Shown here: piece by piece, positions 36,373 through 46,089 of the stretch
Layout: every line of letters starts with the position of its first letter
How positions within the stretch are numbered: the stretch's first letter is position 1
Assembly: GCF_000186865.1 (NCBI RefSeq)
Contig: NW_008705563.1
Span: 2,770,003-2,834,002, forward strand
DNA length: 64,000 nt
Direction: 5' to 3'
Source of the DNA: Aureococcus anophagefferens
Taxonomy: Eukaryota > Sar > Pelagophyceae > Pelagomonadales > Pelagomonadaceae
Notes under the pieces: model-generated
Database searches by the model: none
Told to the model about the DNA's origin: nothing
What the model saw: only the letters and a program-made list of their open reading frames with translations
Position numbers and translations under genes: made by a program

Positions 36373-38486
36373 TTCGAGGACCCCCGGATGTCGCAGACGC
36401 CGTCGATGCAGCGCCGGAAGCGGTAGGGCGCGCCCGAGTCCGGCGACCGCGGCGGGATCGCCGCGCCCGCGGCGTAGGCGCGCCGCTTCGTGAGGATGAC
36501 GCAGTTGTGGGCGAAGGTGACCGTGTCGACGGCGTCGGTCCAGTCGCCGCGCGGCCCGCCGTGGACGTGGCGGTTCACGGCGTCCGCGAGGTCCTTCAAA
36601 TCCTCGACGACGCGCGTCGCGCCGGAGATCTCGTTGCCGAAGAGCTTCGAGCCGCGCCGCCAGTAGGACGTCTCGACGTCCTCGACGATGTAGGTCGCGC
36701 CGGGCTTGAGGAAGCCCGGCGCGCCGAAGGCGAAGGCGACGGCGGCCATCTGGTGCTCGGGCCAGTGGCTCCCGTCGTCGACGACCAGGTCGAAGGGCCC
36801 ATCGAGCCCCGCGCGCGCGAGGTCCCGTGCGTCGCCGCCGTCGCCCCGGACCACGACCGTGCGCGCCGACCGGTCCGCGCCCGCGTACCAGCGCGTCTCC
36901 GTAAATCCGTCGGGCATGAGCGCGCCGAAGTCGAGGCCCACGAGATGCGCGTCGGGGTAGAGCGCGCGCCACATCGCGAGGCTCCGGCCGCGCTCGACGC
37001 CGATCTCGAAGATCGACGGCGCGGAGCCCCGCGGCGGCAGGTAGCGCCAGTAGACCCGCTCGTAGCCGTGCTCGACGACCTTGTCCGTCTCGTACGCGCC
37101 GCCGGCCGCCGTCATCGCCGACGCGGCGTGCAACCGCACGACGTCCTCCTCGACGACGGCGTCGCCGTCGGCGGCGGCGGCCGGCTCGACGACTGCGGCT
37201 TCTCGCCCTTCTCTGAGGCACGCCTTCCGCGCCTCGACGGCGGCGCCCATGACGAGGCGCGTCGTGCCCTCGAGGTCCACGCCGTCGAAGCCCCGGATGA
37301 GCGGGTAGACCGTCGGCATCCAGAGCCGCGCGGCCTCCGAGACCTGTACCTCGTCCAGCGCCCGGTCGAAGTACATCGCGCCCTCCCCGAGGCCGAAGCC
37401 CGGGTCGAGGACGCAGAGCGCGTCCGACGCTCCAAAGGCCTCGGCCCGCGGCAGGAGCGCCGCCGCGCCGCCCGTCGCGTAGCGCCGGCTCAAGTCACGA
37501 ACGGGCGCCACGCCTTCGCGGTCGTAGGTGAAGGAGCACGCCGTGGCCCGCACCGTCCGGGCGTCGAGCACGGCGACGTCGAAGGTCGAGAGCCGCGGGT
37601 AGCCGACGAAATACGCCGCGTCGCGGCACAGATAAAAGTCGACGACGCCGCCGACGAAGTTCGCCGCCGCCGCCGGCACGGCCATCTCCCAGCCCGTGCG
37701 ATGCGGCGGCGTCGCCGTCGCCGGGAACTCGCGGTCGTAGAGCGCGGCCGCGGCTCGGGAATGCACGGCGTCGGCGACGAGGCCGTTCGCCGACGACGCG
37801 AGCGCCGTGCCGGCCCAGGGCGTCGTGCCGTTGCCGAGGAGCCGCGCGTCGTCGTCGTCGTCGACGAGCGCGAAATTCGCGGCGACGTAGAGCTGCTCCG
37901 CGCCCGCGCGGCACGCGTCGAGGTCCTCGCTCGCCGCCATCATGCCGTAGAGATCGCGGAGGCCCACGCGCGCTTCCTGCATCTCCGGCCAGCGGTCGTG
38001 TCGCACGTCGCGCTCGAGCCGCGCGTGCGCGGCGCCGTACGGCTGTTTCGGCGCGCTCCGGTCGATGAGATCCACGATAAATTCCGCGGGCCGCAACGCG
38101 GCGTAGAAGGCGGCGACGCGGTCGATCTGCGCCTGCGCGCGCGCGCCCCCCCTAAAGCCCTTGTTGTGGAGGAAGAGCGCGGCGTCCGGCGGGTCGACGA
38201 AGCTCAGCGGCGCCCAGCGCTCCACGGCCGCGTCCGGCGCGTCGACGAGGCGCGGCAGGAGGCCCGCGTGCGCCTCCGCGACGGCGTTCCAGTGGTCCAC
38301 GTCCCAGAGCGCCGCGTGCGGGAAGTGGGCGATGGGCCAGCCCAGCGGGTGGCCGAGCCAGCGCACGCTGGGGTGGGAGATGGACGCGTTCAGCGACGCC
38401 GCCAGCAGGACGAACTCGTAGAACCCGACGAGCTGGTTCGTCAGGCCGCCCCAGTTGTAGCCCGGCGCCGCCGCGCCGACGATCAT
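36369..38486 (-). CDS. Sugar-transferase-like domain fused to class I methyltransferase
   Basis: 705 residues from ATG 38486. The N-terminal half starts GYNWGGLTNQLVGFYEFVLL, like the GG-x-x-NQ loop of O-fucosyltransferase/GT65-68-type enzymes, with N-glycosylation sites. The C-terminal third (from about 490) has SIFEIGVERGRSLAMWRALY, PDAHLVGLDFG, DLVVDDGSHWPEHQ and KPGATYIVEDVETSYW, the SAM-binding and metal-site pattern of sugar O-methyltransferases related to CmcI/rhamnosyl methyltransferases. The enzyme could add a deoxysugar and then methylate it. No signal peptide is visible, so an upstream exon or a cytosolic site remains open. Confidence 0.68.
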   Translation of the reverse strand: MIVGAAAPGYNWGGLTNQLVGFYEFVLLAASLNASISHPSVRWLGHPLGWPIAHFPHAALWDVDHWNAVAEAHAGLLPRLVDAPDAAVERWAPLSFVDPPDAALFLHNKGFRGGARAQAQIDRVAAFYAALRPAEFIVDLIDRSAPKQPYGAAHARLERDVRHDRWPEMQEARVGLRDLYGMMAASEDLDACRAGAEQLYVAANFALVDDDDDARLLGNGTTPWAGTALASSANGLVADAVHSRAAAALYDREFPATATPPHRTGWEMAVPAAAANFVGGVVDFYLCRDAAYFVGYPRLSTFDVAVLDARTVRATACSFTYDREGVAPVRDLSRRYATGGAAALLPRAEAFGASDALCVLDPGFGLGEGAMYFDRALDEVQVSEAARLWMPTVYPLIRGFDGVDLEGTTRLVMGAAVEARKACLREGREAAVVEPAAAADGDAVVEEDVVRLHAASAMTAAGGAYETDKVVEHGYERVYWRYLPPRGSAPSIFEIGVERGRSLAMWRALYPDAHLVGLDFGALMPDGFTETRWYAGADRSARTVVVRGDGGDARDLARAGLDGPFDLVVDDGSHWPEHQMAAVAFAFGAPGFLKPGATYIVEDVETSYWRRGSKLFGNEISGATRVVEDLKDLADAVNRHVHGGPRGDWTDAVDTVTFAHNCVILTKRRAYAAGAAIPPRSPDSGAPYRFRRCIDGVCDIRGSSN

Positions 38487-38591
38487 CGCGCACTAGTGCG
38501 GCTTTGAGACAGCTTTTGGGCTGCCCATATTAGTGCCCATATGCCGTGAGCTAGGCAACGTGAGCTTCAACGAGGGACGGCCAAGCGCACG

Positions 38592-40123
38592 ATGTCCATT
38601 GCCGGGAGTGAAGACAGCTTCGAAGAGATGGTCCCCGAGCTCGTCGCCATGCCCCCGCCGCCCCCCGCCGACGCCGAGGTCGCCGAGGCCAAGGCCCCGG
38701 AGAGCGGCGACGACGACGACGGCGAGGCGCTGAGCGACAGCGAGAGCGACATGCCCAACCTCGTGTCGGCGTCGTCCGGGTCGTCGAGCGAGGACGACGA
38801 CGAGGGCCCCGGGCCGGCGGCCTTCGCGGAGATGCGCCCCCCGCGCGACTCCGACTCGGAGTCCGACGACGACGGCGGCGAGGGCCAGCGCTTCGTGCGC
38901 ATCGGGCGCCACGTGCTGCTCTTGGGCGACGAGGGCGGCGGCGACGAGGGCCTGGGCGGGCGGCCCGTGCGCCTGCGGACGGCGCTCGCGCTCGTGCGCC
39001 ACATGATGCTCGCGAACCGGGGCTCGGAGACGCTCGAGGCCATGGTCGACATGCTCGTGAGGGAGCGGTCGGTGTCTTCCCCGCCGGTCGTCGCCGCGTT
39101 CCGCGCCGTCGACCGCGCGGCGTTCCTGCCCGCGGCCGTGCGCGACGAGGCCTACGTGAACATGCCCGTGCGCCACGGCCTCGTGCACCAGAGCTCGCCG
39201 TCGGTCTACGGGTCCGCGCTCGAGGCCTTGGATCTGAAACCGGGCCTCTCGTTCCTCAACGTGGGGAGCGGCACGGGCTACTTCTCGGCGCTGGCGGCGC
39301 AGCTGCTGGGCCCCGACGCCGTCCACGTGGGCCTCGAGCGCCACGCGGACCTCGTCCGCCACGCGCGGGAGCGCTGCGCGGCCGCGGGCGTCGTAGGGGT
39401 CTGCTTCGAGGTCGGCGACGTCTACGACCTCGACGCGGCCGCGTGCCCCAGGTTCGACCGCATCTACGTCGGCGCGGGCGCGCGGCGCGACGCGCGGGAT
39501 CTCCTGTTCCGGCTCCTGCGGCCCGGCGGCGTCGTCGTGGGGCCCTTCGAGACGTCGGGCGGCTCGCCGCGGTCCGATTCGCAGAAGCTGCTGCGCGCGA
39601 CGTGCCGCGGCGGCGGCGCCTTCGCGCTCGCCTACACGACGGCCGTGTCCTTCGCCTGGCTCCACCGCGAGCCGCGGCGCTTCCGGCGGCCGGCGCCCCT
39701 GGCGCTCCGGGGGCCGCCGTGGGACGCGCGGCGCCGCGCGTTCCCGCCGTCGTTCCGCCGCGCCGTCGGCCGCCTCGGCGCGGACCTCGCGCGGGACCCG
39801 GGCAAGCCGGCGTCGTCCGTGCCCTGGGCCGACGTCTGGGAGGACCTGATCCTGGCGCACCTGCCCTTCCACGCCTTCGACGCGCCCGCGCCGCCGGCGC
39901 CGTGCGCCGCGTGCGGCGCGCCCGCGGCCGCCGCGTGCCTCTGCGGGGGCGTCGCCTACTGCTCGCGCGCCTGCGCATTGGGCGCCTTCCCGGCCCACGC
40001 CGCGACCTGCGCCGCGCGGCCCGAAACGGCCCGCGGCGACGACGCGGACGACGCGTCGACGGCGGACGCGTCGCGCGCGGCGACGCCGCCGCCGCCGCCC
40101 GGCGGCGCGCCGCCGCCGGACCC

Positions 40124-40157
<34 letters not shown>

Positions 40158-40571
40158 ATCGCGGCGCTCTCCGCGCGGCTCCAGGACGCGCTCGACGGCG
40201 GCGGCCGCGACTCCGACGACGGCGCGGAGGCGCGCGAGGCCGCGTTCCTGTCCTGGTGGTGGTGGGAGGACGGCGCCGAGGAGCTCGAGGAGGCGCGCCG
40301 GAAGCGCGCCTACGCGCGGGACCGCCGCTACCGCCGGCTCCCCGTGCGCCGCGCGGACCCGGCCGACGACGCCGGCGACGCCGCCGGCGACGCCGCGGAC
40401 GCCGCGGGCGACGAGACCGCCCGCCTCGCCGCCGCCGCGGCCTCCCAGGCCCGCTACGACCGCGGCGACGGCGGCGACGACGACGCGTCGTCCGCGGCCG
40501 ACTCCATGCCGGGCCTCGCGGGCTCGTCGTCGTCCTCCGACGACTCCGACGACTCGGGCGTCGACATGTGA
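38592..40571 (+). CDS. Protein-isoaspartate methyltransferase-like (PCMT) with MYND finger
   Basis: 659 residues from ATG 38592. An acidic Ser/Asp-rich N-terminus leads to a PCMT fold: VVAAFRAVDRAAFLPAAVRD, PVRHGLVHQSSPSVYGSALE, LKPGLSFLNVGSGTGYFSAL (SAM motif I), FDRIYVGAGA, LLRPGGVVVGPF. This resembles the PCMTD branch, where methyl-transfer ability is uncertain. A MYND-type zinc finger follows at about 435: PCAACGAPAAAACLCGGVAY, CSRACALGAFPAHAATC. The C-terminal third is acidic low complexity with (GAC)n DNA around 40120-40160 and ends in a Ser/Asp stretch. MYND fingers bind Pro-rich partners, so the finger could choose substrates. Confidence 0.8.
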
Positions 40572-40617
40572 GCGCGTTTTCTTGTAAGTATATGCCCACA
40601 CGAGGGTCTTCTGCGTC

Positions 40618-41567
40618 TTAGAGGACGAGCAGCGCGGCCGCCGCCGCCGCCGCCGCCGCCGCGAGGCGGCGGGCGGCGGGCGCGGCGTCTACGGTGCTGC
40701 TGCCGCAGCCGCCGTCGTCGCCCGCGTCCGGAAGGCAGGTGAGGTCGCAGTTGAGGCCGTAGAAGGCGTTCGCCATGCTCTCGAAGACGCACTCGAGGTA
40801 GGCGTCGAAGTGCGCGTCGCACAGGCCGTAGGGGTTCGGCGTCGTGCAGCCGTCGATGAAGCCGGGGAAGTTGGCGAAGCTGTCGCAGGTGCCCTGGAAG
40901 GCGTAGTCGTCGCTGCCGCCGTCGTCGCCGCAGCCGTCGTCGCCGCCGTCGCCGTCGTCGTCTTGGTTGAAGATGTCGCAGTCGCCGTAGGTGTCGCAGG
41001 CGCAGTCGACGAGCGGCTCGATGAGGGGGTCGCAATAGTCGTAGGAGTAGGAGTAGACGCCGCAGTTGGTGTCGTCGTGGGCGCCTCCGTTGCCCACGTA
41101 GACGCTCAGGTCGACGTCGCCGTCGCCGTCCGCGTTTATACCCGTGTAGCACATCCAATAATCGCCCCCCGGACTGGAACTCGGGAAGGCGTTATAATCC
41201 CAGTACATGCCCCCGGGGACGTTCGTCAGTAGGTCGCTGGTGATATCTTCGATGGCGACGGCCGCGCTCAGCGGCTCCTCGCACGAGGCGTAGATCCCGA
41301 GCTTGCAACGGCAATAGAGGGACCCGTCCGTGTCGTAGCCCATCTCCGCGGCCCTATAACCATCACTCGTAGAACTGAGGTCGTGGCACGCGTCGTAGCA
41401 CTCCTGCGCCGTCGTCCGGTCGCGGCAAAGGTCGTGCTATTCTCATGCAGCCATTCGGGGCCGAAACTGTAGCAGTACCCCGCCTTCGCGCACAGCGTCG
41501 CCGGCCCGTCGCACGCCGCCCTGGCGCCCGAGAGCCCGGCCACGAGCAGCAGAGCGCGCGCTGTCAT
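40618..41567 (-). CDS. Cys-rich secreted protein with possible GPI tail; frameshift
   Basis: Two overlapping frames make one protein. From ATG 41567: MTARALLLVAGLSGARAACD (signal peptide), then CAKAGYCYSFGPEWLHENST. From about 41430 the other frame continues CRDRTTAQECYDACHDLSST, SDGYRAAEMGYDTDGSLYCR, to TAA near 40618. One missing base near ACGACCTTTGCC would join them; no splice sites fit well, so a real frameshift or assembly error is likely. About 25 cysteines and many Asp/Gly residues suggest a disulfide-rich, perhaps calcium-binding, extracellular fold. The end ARRLAAAAAAAAAALLVL looks like a GPI-attachment signal. I know no family. Confidence 0.6.
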
Positions 41568-41702
41568 GCTCTACGCAACGGCAGCCCCTGGCGGCACAAG
41601 ATGGCGGCCAGGCAAAGCCAAGCCTTCAACCAAACCAACAAATCTGCAACGACGCCTTCAACAAAAGACCCCGCCGCTCCGCCGACACGTCCACACGCGC
41701 CG

Positions 41703-42734
41703 TTAGTAGCCGAGGAAGGTCGTCGGGTCCGTGTCCGCGCGCGCGAAGGCGCGGAGGTAGGGCGGCCAGTCGTCGGGCTGCTTGGGGACCTTGTCCCCGT
41801 GGCCGAGGCGCTCGAGGAGGTAGGTGACCTGGACCTGCTTGGTCAGGGGGATGATCATGTTGCGGTAGATGGACGCGACGAGCGTGGGCTCGACCTTGTA
41901 GCCCGGGTCCATGCCGGAGAACGCGTCCTGGCCGAAGGTCACGGCCTTGAGCATCGCGCGGCGGACGACGTTGTCCTCGACGGCGACGTTCTCGAGGAGC
42001 GCGTGGATGCCCGGCACGTCGCCGCGCGCCGCGAGGTCCCGGAAGGCGTCGGCGTCCGCCGCGAACTTGGACTCGGCGACGAACTTCCCGAAGTGGACGC
42101 GGCGGCTCAGCGCCTGGAGGCACGCGATGTCCGCGATGGCCGTGGACCCGTGCTGGCCGTCGTCGCCCGGCGCGCAGCCCCGGGGCACGACGAAGTCGAG
42201 GTAGGCGGCGAGGATCTGGTCGTTGATGTTCTGGCCGTCGTCGCGGATGATCTCGGGGTACGCGAGCGGCGGCAGCGCGGGCGGCGCGACGTCGCCGGGG
42301 AAGAAGGGGTACTCCTCGGGGCTCAGGTAGCGCCGCGCGCGCGCGTGGCACTGCTCCGTCTCGTAGAGCATCATGTCGAGGAAGGAGCAGCCCGCGGGGT
42401 TGCTCTTGAGCGCGTCGGCGATGTCGCCCTCCGCGAACGTCGCGCCGCGCTTGTCGTAGACCTCGCCGTTGACGGCGAACTGCGTGCGCTCGATGAGGCT
42501 GTAGATGATCGTCTCCTCCTGGCGGATCAGCGACGCGCGCACGCTGTCGAGCGTGAAGGCGCTCGCGTCGGCGCTGGGCGCCGCGCGCGTCGTCGTCGTC
42601 GAGCCGCGCGACCGGTAGGCCGGCGCCGGCCGGCCGGGGGACCGCCGGTCGCCGTAGGCGAGCGACGGCTGCGGCCGGAGCGCGCAGACGCACGCGACGA
42701 GGCGCGCGACGGCGCTCGATCTCGTTGGCCTCAT
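41703..42734 (-). CDS. Chorismate mutase, plastid-targeted
   Basis: 343 residues from ATG 42734. The leader MRPTRSSAVARLVACVCALR and following Arg/Pro/Ser stretch fit plastid import. LDSVRASLIRQEETIIYSLI, ERTQFAVNGEVYD is the start of the eukaryotic AroQ-type enzyme. NINDQILAAYLDFVVPRGCA, STAIADIACLQALSRRVHFG, KFVAESKF, VTFGQDAFS and EPTLVASIYRNMIIPLTKQV supply the active-site Arg/Lys/Glu residues and the helix bundle. It converts chorismate to prephenate for Phe and Tyr synthesis in the plastid. Length is near that of plant and fungal enzymes plus a leader. Confidence 0.9.
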   Translation of the reverse strand: MRPTRSSAVARLVACVCALRPQPSLAYGDRRSPGRPAPAYRSRGSTTTTRAAPSADASAFTLDSVRASLIRQEETIIYSLIERTQFAVNGEVYDKRGATFAEGDIADALKSNPAGCSFLDMMLYETEQCHARARRYLSPEEYPFFPGDVAPPALPPLAYPEIIRDDGQNINDQILAAYLDFVVPRGCAPGDDGQHGSTAIADIACLQALSRRVHFGKFVAESKFAADADAFRDLAARGDVPGIHALLENVAVEDNVVRRAMLKAVTFGQDAFSGMDPGYKVEPTLVASIYRNMIIPLTKQVQVTYLLERLGHGDKVPKQPDDWPPYLRAFARADTDPTTFLGY

Positions 42735-42921
42735 AGCTCAACTACGCGTGCATGCACTCAGCCGAGCGCTGTGGAGATCGTGCCGGCGAGCGTCGACCTC
42801 AACACCAAGGAGCTGCCCCGTTGACCGGTCGGCGCTCGTGCGGGGCAGCTCCCGGTATGGCGTCGTGAACAGCCCCCGTTCCCCTGGTGCACCGTCGGCG
42901 CCGACTCGTCGCGGCCGCCGC

Positions 42922-44610
42922 ATGGCGTCCGGCGTCATGATGCGCATCAACGCGACGGTGGAGTACGGCGTCCAGCGGCGGCGCATCGTCGTGCCCTGCG
43001 GCGACGGCCGCAAGTCCGTCAAGTGGCTCGGCCTCGTCGCCGCCCAGCGCTTCATCATGGACGCGGCGGCCAGGGGCAAGACGCGATTGCGGGACCGGCG
43101 CAGCGTCGCGCCGGCGGCGACGCAGCTCATCCCGAGCGGCGTGCGCACGGCCGACGAGCCCTTCTTCCACCCGGCCGCGCTCCTCTGCGACGTCTTCGAG
43201 GACGGCGCGGAGGTCGCCGTCGCCCTGGAGCCCAAGGTCGCCGTGGGCGCGTCCGGGCGGCCCCTGCGGAGCAACTGGGCCGTCGTCGCGTTCTCGACGG
43301 CGCCCGCGTCGGAGCCCGCGCGGCGCGCGGCGCTCGAGGACGAGTACCGGAAAAGGGAGGCGCGCCTGGCCAAGATGAAGCGGGAAACGAAGGAAAAGCA
43401 GGAGCTGGACAACTACGAGAAGGGCAGCGCCATGCGCAAGATGATCGGGCCCCAGTTGCTCCAGATGGAGAACCTCGACCCCGCCGTCGACGGCGCGTGG
43501 GCGGAGATGAACCGCCAGGGCCTCATGGACCAGTTCATCCGGAACCCGCGGGACCAGGACAAGGTGCGAAGAATCCTGCGGGACCATTTCCTGGAGTTGT
43601 CGGAGCTCTTCAAGTTCTACAGCGCGGGCACGCAGAATCTGGCGGACGCGCACCAGCTCGAGTTCAGCGAGTTCTGCGCCTTCGCGCGCGACGTCGGCGT
43701 CTTCGGCCCGGGCGGCTTCGCGGACCACGCGCTGCTCAACGTGTGCTTCGCCGAGGCCTGCGAGATCCCGCCGCAGCAGGTCAAGGGCGGCCACATGGAG
43801 CTCTACCAGTTCCTGACGTCGCTCATCTGGCTCGCGCAGGTCGCGCAGCAGGCGACGGCCGAGGCGTCCAAGGCCAAGAAGGGCGCGCTCGCGCTCATCG
43901 CGGGCGGCGGCCACGAGCGCAAAAAGAGCATGATCACGCGGCAAGGCGTCGCGAAGCACGGCTTCATGTCGACGGCGGAGATGCTCCGGACCTTCGTCGA
44001 CACGCGCGTCGCGCTGGCTCTGAAGAAGCAGGCGACGCAACTGATCGGCATCGTCACGAAGGAGTGCCTCAACACGGACGCGGTGCTCGCGCGCTTCTAC
44101 GAGCACCACGACGCACTGTTGGGCGTCTATATGACGTACCTGCCCTCGAAGCCGCCGGGCAAGGCCGAGAAGATGGACCTGCTCGAGGGCTACATGACCA
44201 TGGCCGAATTCCAGGTCCTCATCGAGGACTCGACGCTCCTCCGGTCCCAGGGCGACGACGACGAGCTCACGCTCAAGGAGGTGCGCCAGGCCTTCGCGGG
44301 CGCCCAGACGGACATCGACCTCGACTCGGGGGACCTCGCGCCGAAGAAGGCGCCGAAGCGCAAGGACGCGCCGAAGGGCAACCTCAGCTCCGCGCAGCTC
44401 ATGTCCTACGCGGAGTTCCTCGAGGCCGTGCTGCGCCTCGCCATGCTCAAGTGGGAGGCCGACGAGCACGACGCGGACGCCGTCACCGAGAAGTGCGCGA
44501 CGGCCATCGACATGATCCTCAAGCACAGCCACAACAACAACGAGAAGCGCGCGCGCCGCGGCACGCGCGCGGGCCTCCAGCGCGGCGCGTCGAACTTCAA
44601 CCGCGGGTAG
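42922..44610 (+). CDS. Conserved-looking protein of unknown function
   Basis: 562 residues from ATG 42922; the frame extends to 42748 but through a GTG start and basic non-protein-like sequence. The first 170 residues are beta-like (NATVEYGVQRRRIVVPCGDG). A long central helical part (LEDEYRKREARLAKMKRETK, DQFIRNPRDQDKVRRILRDH, FSEFCAFARDVGVFGPGGF) contains repeats of about 180 residues that recall EF-hand-like pairs without full calcium loops. The C-terminal half repeats a similar plan (MAEFQVLIEDSTLLRS, LTLKEVRQAFAGAQTDIDLD, SYAEFLEAVLRLAMLKWE). This plan recalls large cytoskeletal or flagellar proteins, but I cannot assign one. It is intronless. Confidence 0.6.
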   Translation: MASGVMMRINATVEYGVQRRRIVVPCGDGRKSVKWLGLVAAQRFIMDAAARGKTRLRDRRSVAPAATQLIPSGVRTADEPFFHPAALLCDVFEDGAEVAVALEPKVAVGASGRPLRSNWAVVAFSTAPASEPARRAALEDEYRKREARLAKMKRETKEKQELDNYEKGSAMRKMIGPQLLQMENLDPAVDGAWAEMNRQGLMDQFIRNPRDQDKVRRILRDHFLELSELFKFYSAGTQNLADAHQLEFSEFCAFARDVGVFGPGGFADHALLNVCFAEACEIPPQQVKGGHMELYQFLTSLIWLAQVAQQATAEASKAKKGALALIAGGGHERKKSMITRQGVAKHGFMSTAEMLRTFVDTRVALALKKQATQLIGIVTKECLNTDAVLARFYEHHDALLGVYMTYLPSKPPGKAEKMDLLEGYMTMAEFQVLIEDSTLLRSQGDDDELTLKEVRQAFAGAQTDIDLDSGDLAPKKAPKRKDAPKGNLSSAQLMSYAEFLEAVLRLAMLKWEADEHDADAVTEKCATAIDMILKHSHNNNEKRARRGTRAGLQRGASNFNRG

Positions 44611-44623
44611 GACAGGTTTCTCG

Positions 44624-46003
44624 CTAATTACAGACAATGGAGTTCGCGTCCCCGGGCCCGCAGACGGAGGACGCGTTGCACCAGTCGTACTCGTCGAGGC
44701 TCCCGGGCGCGAACGTCGCGTAGTCGAACATGCCGCCGTACTCGATCGCCAGGGACCCGATGCCCGACGCCCAGATGGAGCCCTCGGCGGCCATGCCCAA
44801 TGCTTGCACGTGGGCGTGCCACTCGGCGCCCGTGGCGTCGAGCGTCGCCACCATGGCGTCCAACGCCCAGCCGTTCGGCAAATCGAATTTCACGTGATCA
44901 TCCAGCACGCGCGACCAGCCCGTGCCGGCGCCCATGAGCGCGGCCCGCGTCGACGCGACGTCGGCCTCGTAGGCCGCGACGCCGTAGGCCAGCGCGTCGT
45001 CGCGCGCCTCGACGAGGGACAACCGAACCATGGGCGCGTCGTCCGTGCTCAGGCTCTCGCAGTCGATGGTCACCTCCGTGGACAGGTAGGCGCACGCGTC
45101 GCTCGTCGCGACGTCGACGTCGCCCCAGGGCAGGCTCGTCCAGGCGTCGGCGAAGTAGGCGTTCGCCGCGGAGACGTCGCTCGTCGGCGCGGAGACCTTG
45201 AACAGGAGCGGCGCGACGAGGGCGCCCGGGGACGTCTCCTGGGTCGCGTTGAGCGCGCGCCACCACGCGAGCATCTGCTTCGCCGACCGCGCGGGGCCGA
45301 AGGCCGGCTCGCAGGCCCGCGCGTCGTCCGCGAGCGGCGAGAACTCCGGCAGGAGCCGTTCGTCGACGTGCGGGCCGTGGACCTCCCAGACGCGGCCCGT
45401 CGCCGCATCGACGCGCACGACGGCGTACATGGGCTCGCCGTCGACGCCGGAGTAGGACCGGAGCGCCGCGTCGCCGCCGAGGCGCGCGTGCGCGGACACG
45501 TCGGGGACCCAGAAGCCCGTGGACGAGAAGAGGTAGGGATCCCAGGCGCTCAGGTTGCTGAGCACGGGGTGGAGCCCATTCCAGTAGTCGACCCAGCTCG
45601 CCACCCAGGCGTGGCCCGGGAGCGACACGTTCGATCGGATCATGTGGTAGGCCACGGACGGGCCCGACGAGAGCGTCGCCCGGTCCATGCAGCACGCCTT
45701 ATCCCGGCCGCAGCCGCTCGCCACGGCGCCGTCGATGGACGAGAAGTTCTTGGATGTGACGTCCACGAAATCCGTGCTGTCGAGCGTGATGCCGACGTAG
45801 TTCTTTAAAAAGTGGCCCGAGGCGTAGGGGTCCGTGGAAAAGAGCGTGCGCTTGTTGAGGCACATGCGCTTCTCGGAATCCATGGACGGCCCGTCGAGCG
45901 CGACGAACGTCGCCGCGTCGCGCGACCGCGACGCCAGGCCGGCGAAGAGCGCCACGGCGCAGACGCTGGCGACGGCCAGGCGAATCGTCGGGCTGCCCAT
46001 CAT
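44624..46003 (-). CDS. Secreted or signal-anchored protein of unknown function
   Basis: 459 residues from ATG 46003 (second ATG directly after). MMGSPTIRLAVASVCAVALF is a signal anchor. The rest is lumenal in character: several N-glycosylation sequons (NFS, NVS, NLS, NAT, NAS), Cys pairs (CGRDKACCMD), and aromatic blocks (AWVASWVDYWNGLHPVLSNL). An acidic C-terminus ends CNASSVCGPGDANSIVCN. I see no catalytic motif. It converges on the unknown gene at 42922, with 13 bp between stops. Confidence 0.6.
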   Translation of the reverse strand: MMGSPTIRLAVASVCAVALFAGLASRSRDAATFVALDGPSMDSEKRMCLNKRTLFSTDPYASGHFLKNYVGITLDSTDFVDVTSKNFSSIDGAVASGCGRDKACCMDRATLSSGPSVAYHMIRSNVSLPGHAWVASWVDYWNGLHPVLSNLSAWDPYLFSSTGFWVPDVSAHARLGGDAALRSYSGVDGEPMYAVVRVDAATGRVWEVHGPHVDERLLPEFSPLADDARACEPAFGPARSAKQMLAWWRALNATQETSPGALVAPLLFKVSAPTSDVSAANAYFADAWTSLPWGDVDVATSDACAYLSTEVTIDCESLSTDDAPMVRLSLVEARDDALAYGVAAYEADVASTRAALMGAGTGWSRVLDDHVKFDLPNGWALDAMVATLDATGAEWHAHVQALGMAAEGSIWASGIGSLAIEYGGMFDYATFAPGSLDEYDWCNASSVCGPGDANSIVCN

Positions 46004-46089
46004 GTTGTCACTCAACCCGGTGCTTGCACGAACTCTTGGAGCTCCGAGGGTGCACCAGAAGGTGCTGCTGTTACCGAGGCTCTCACGAG

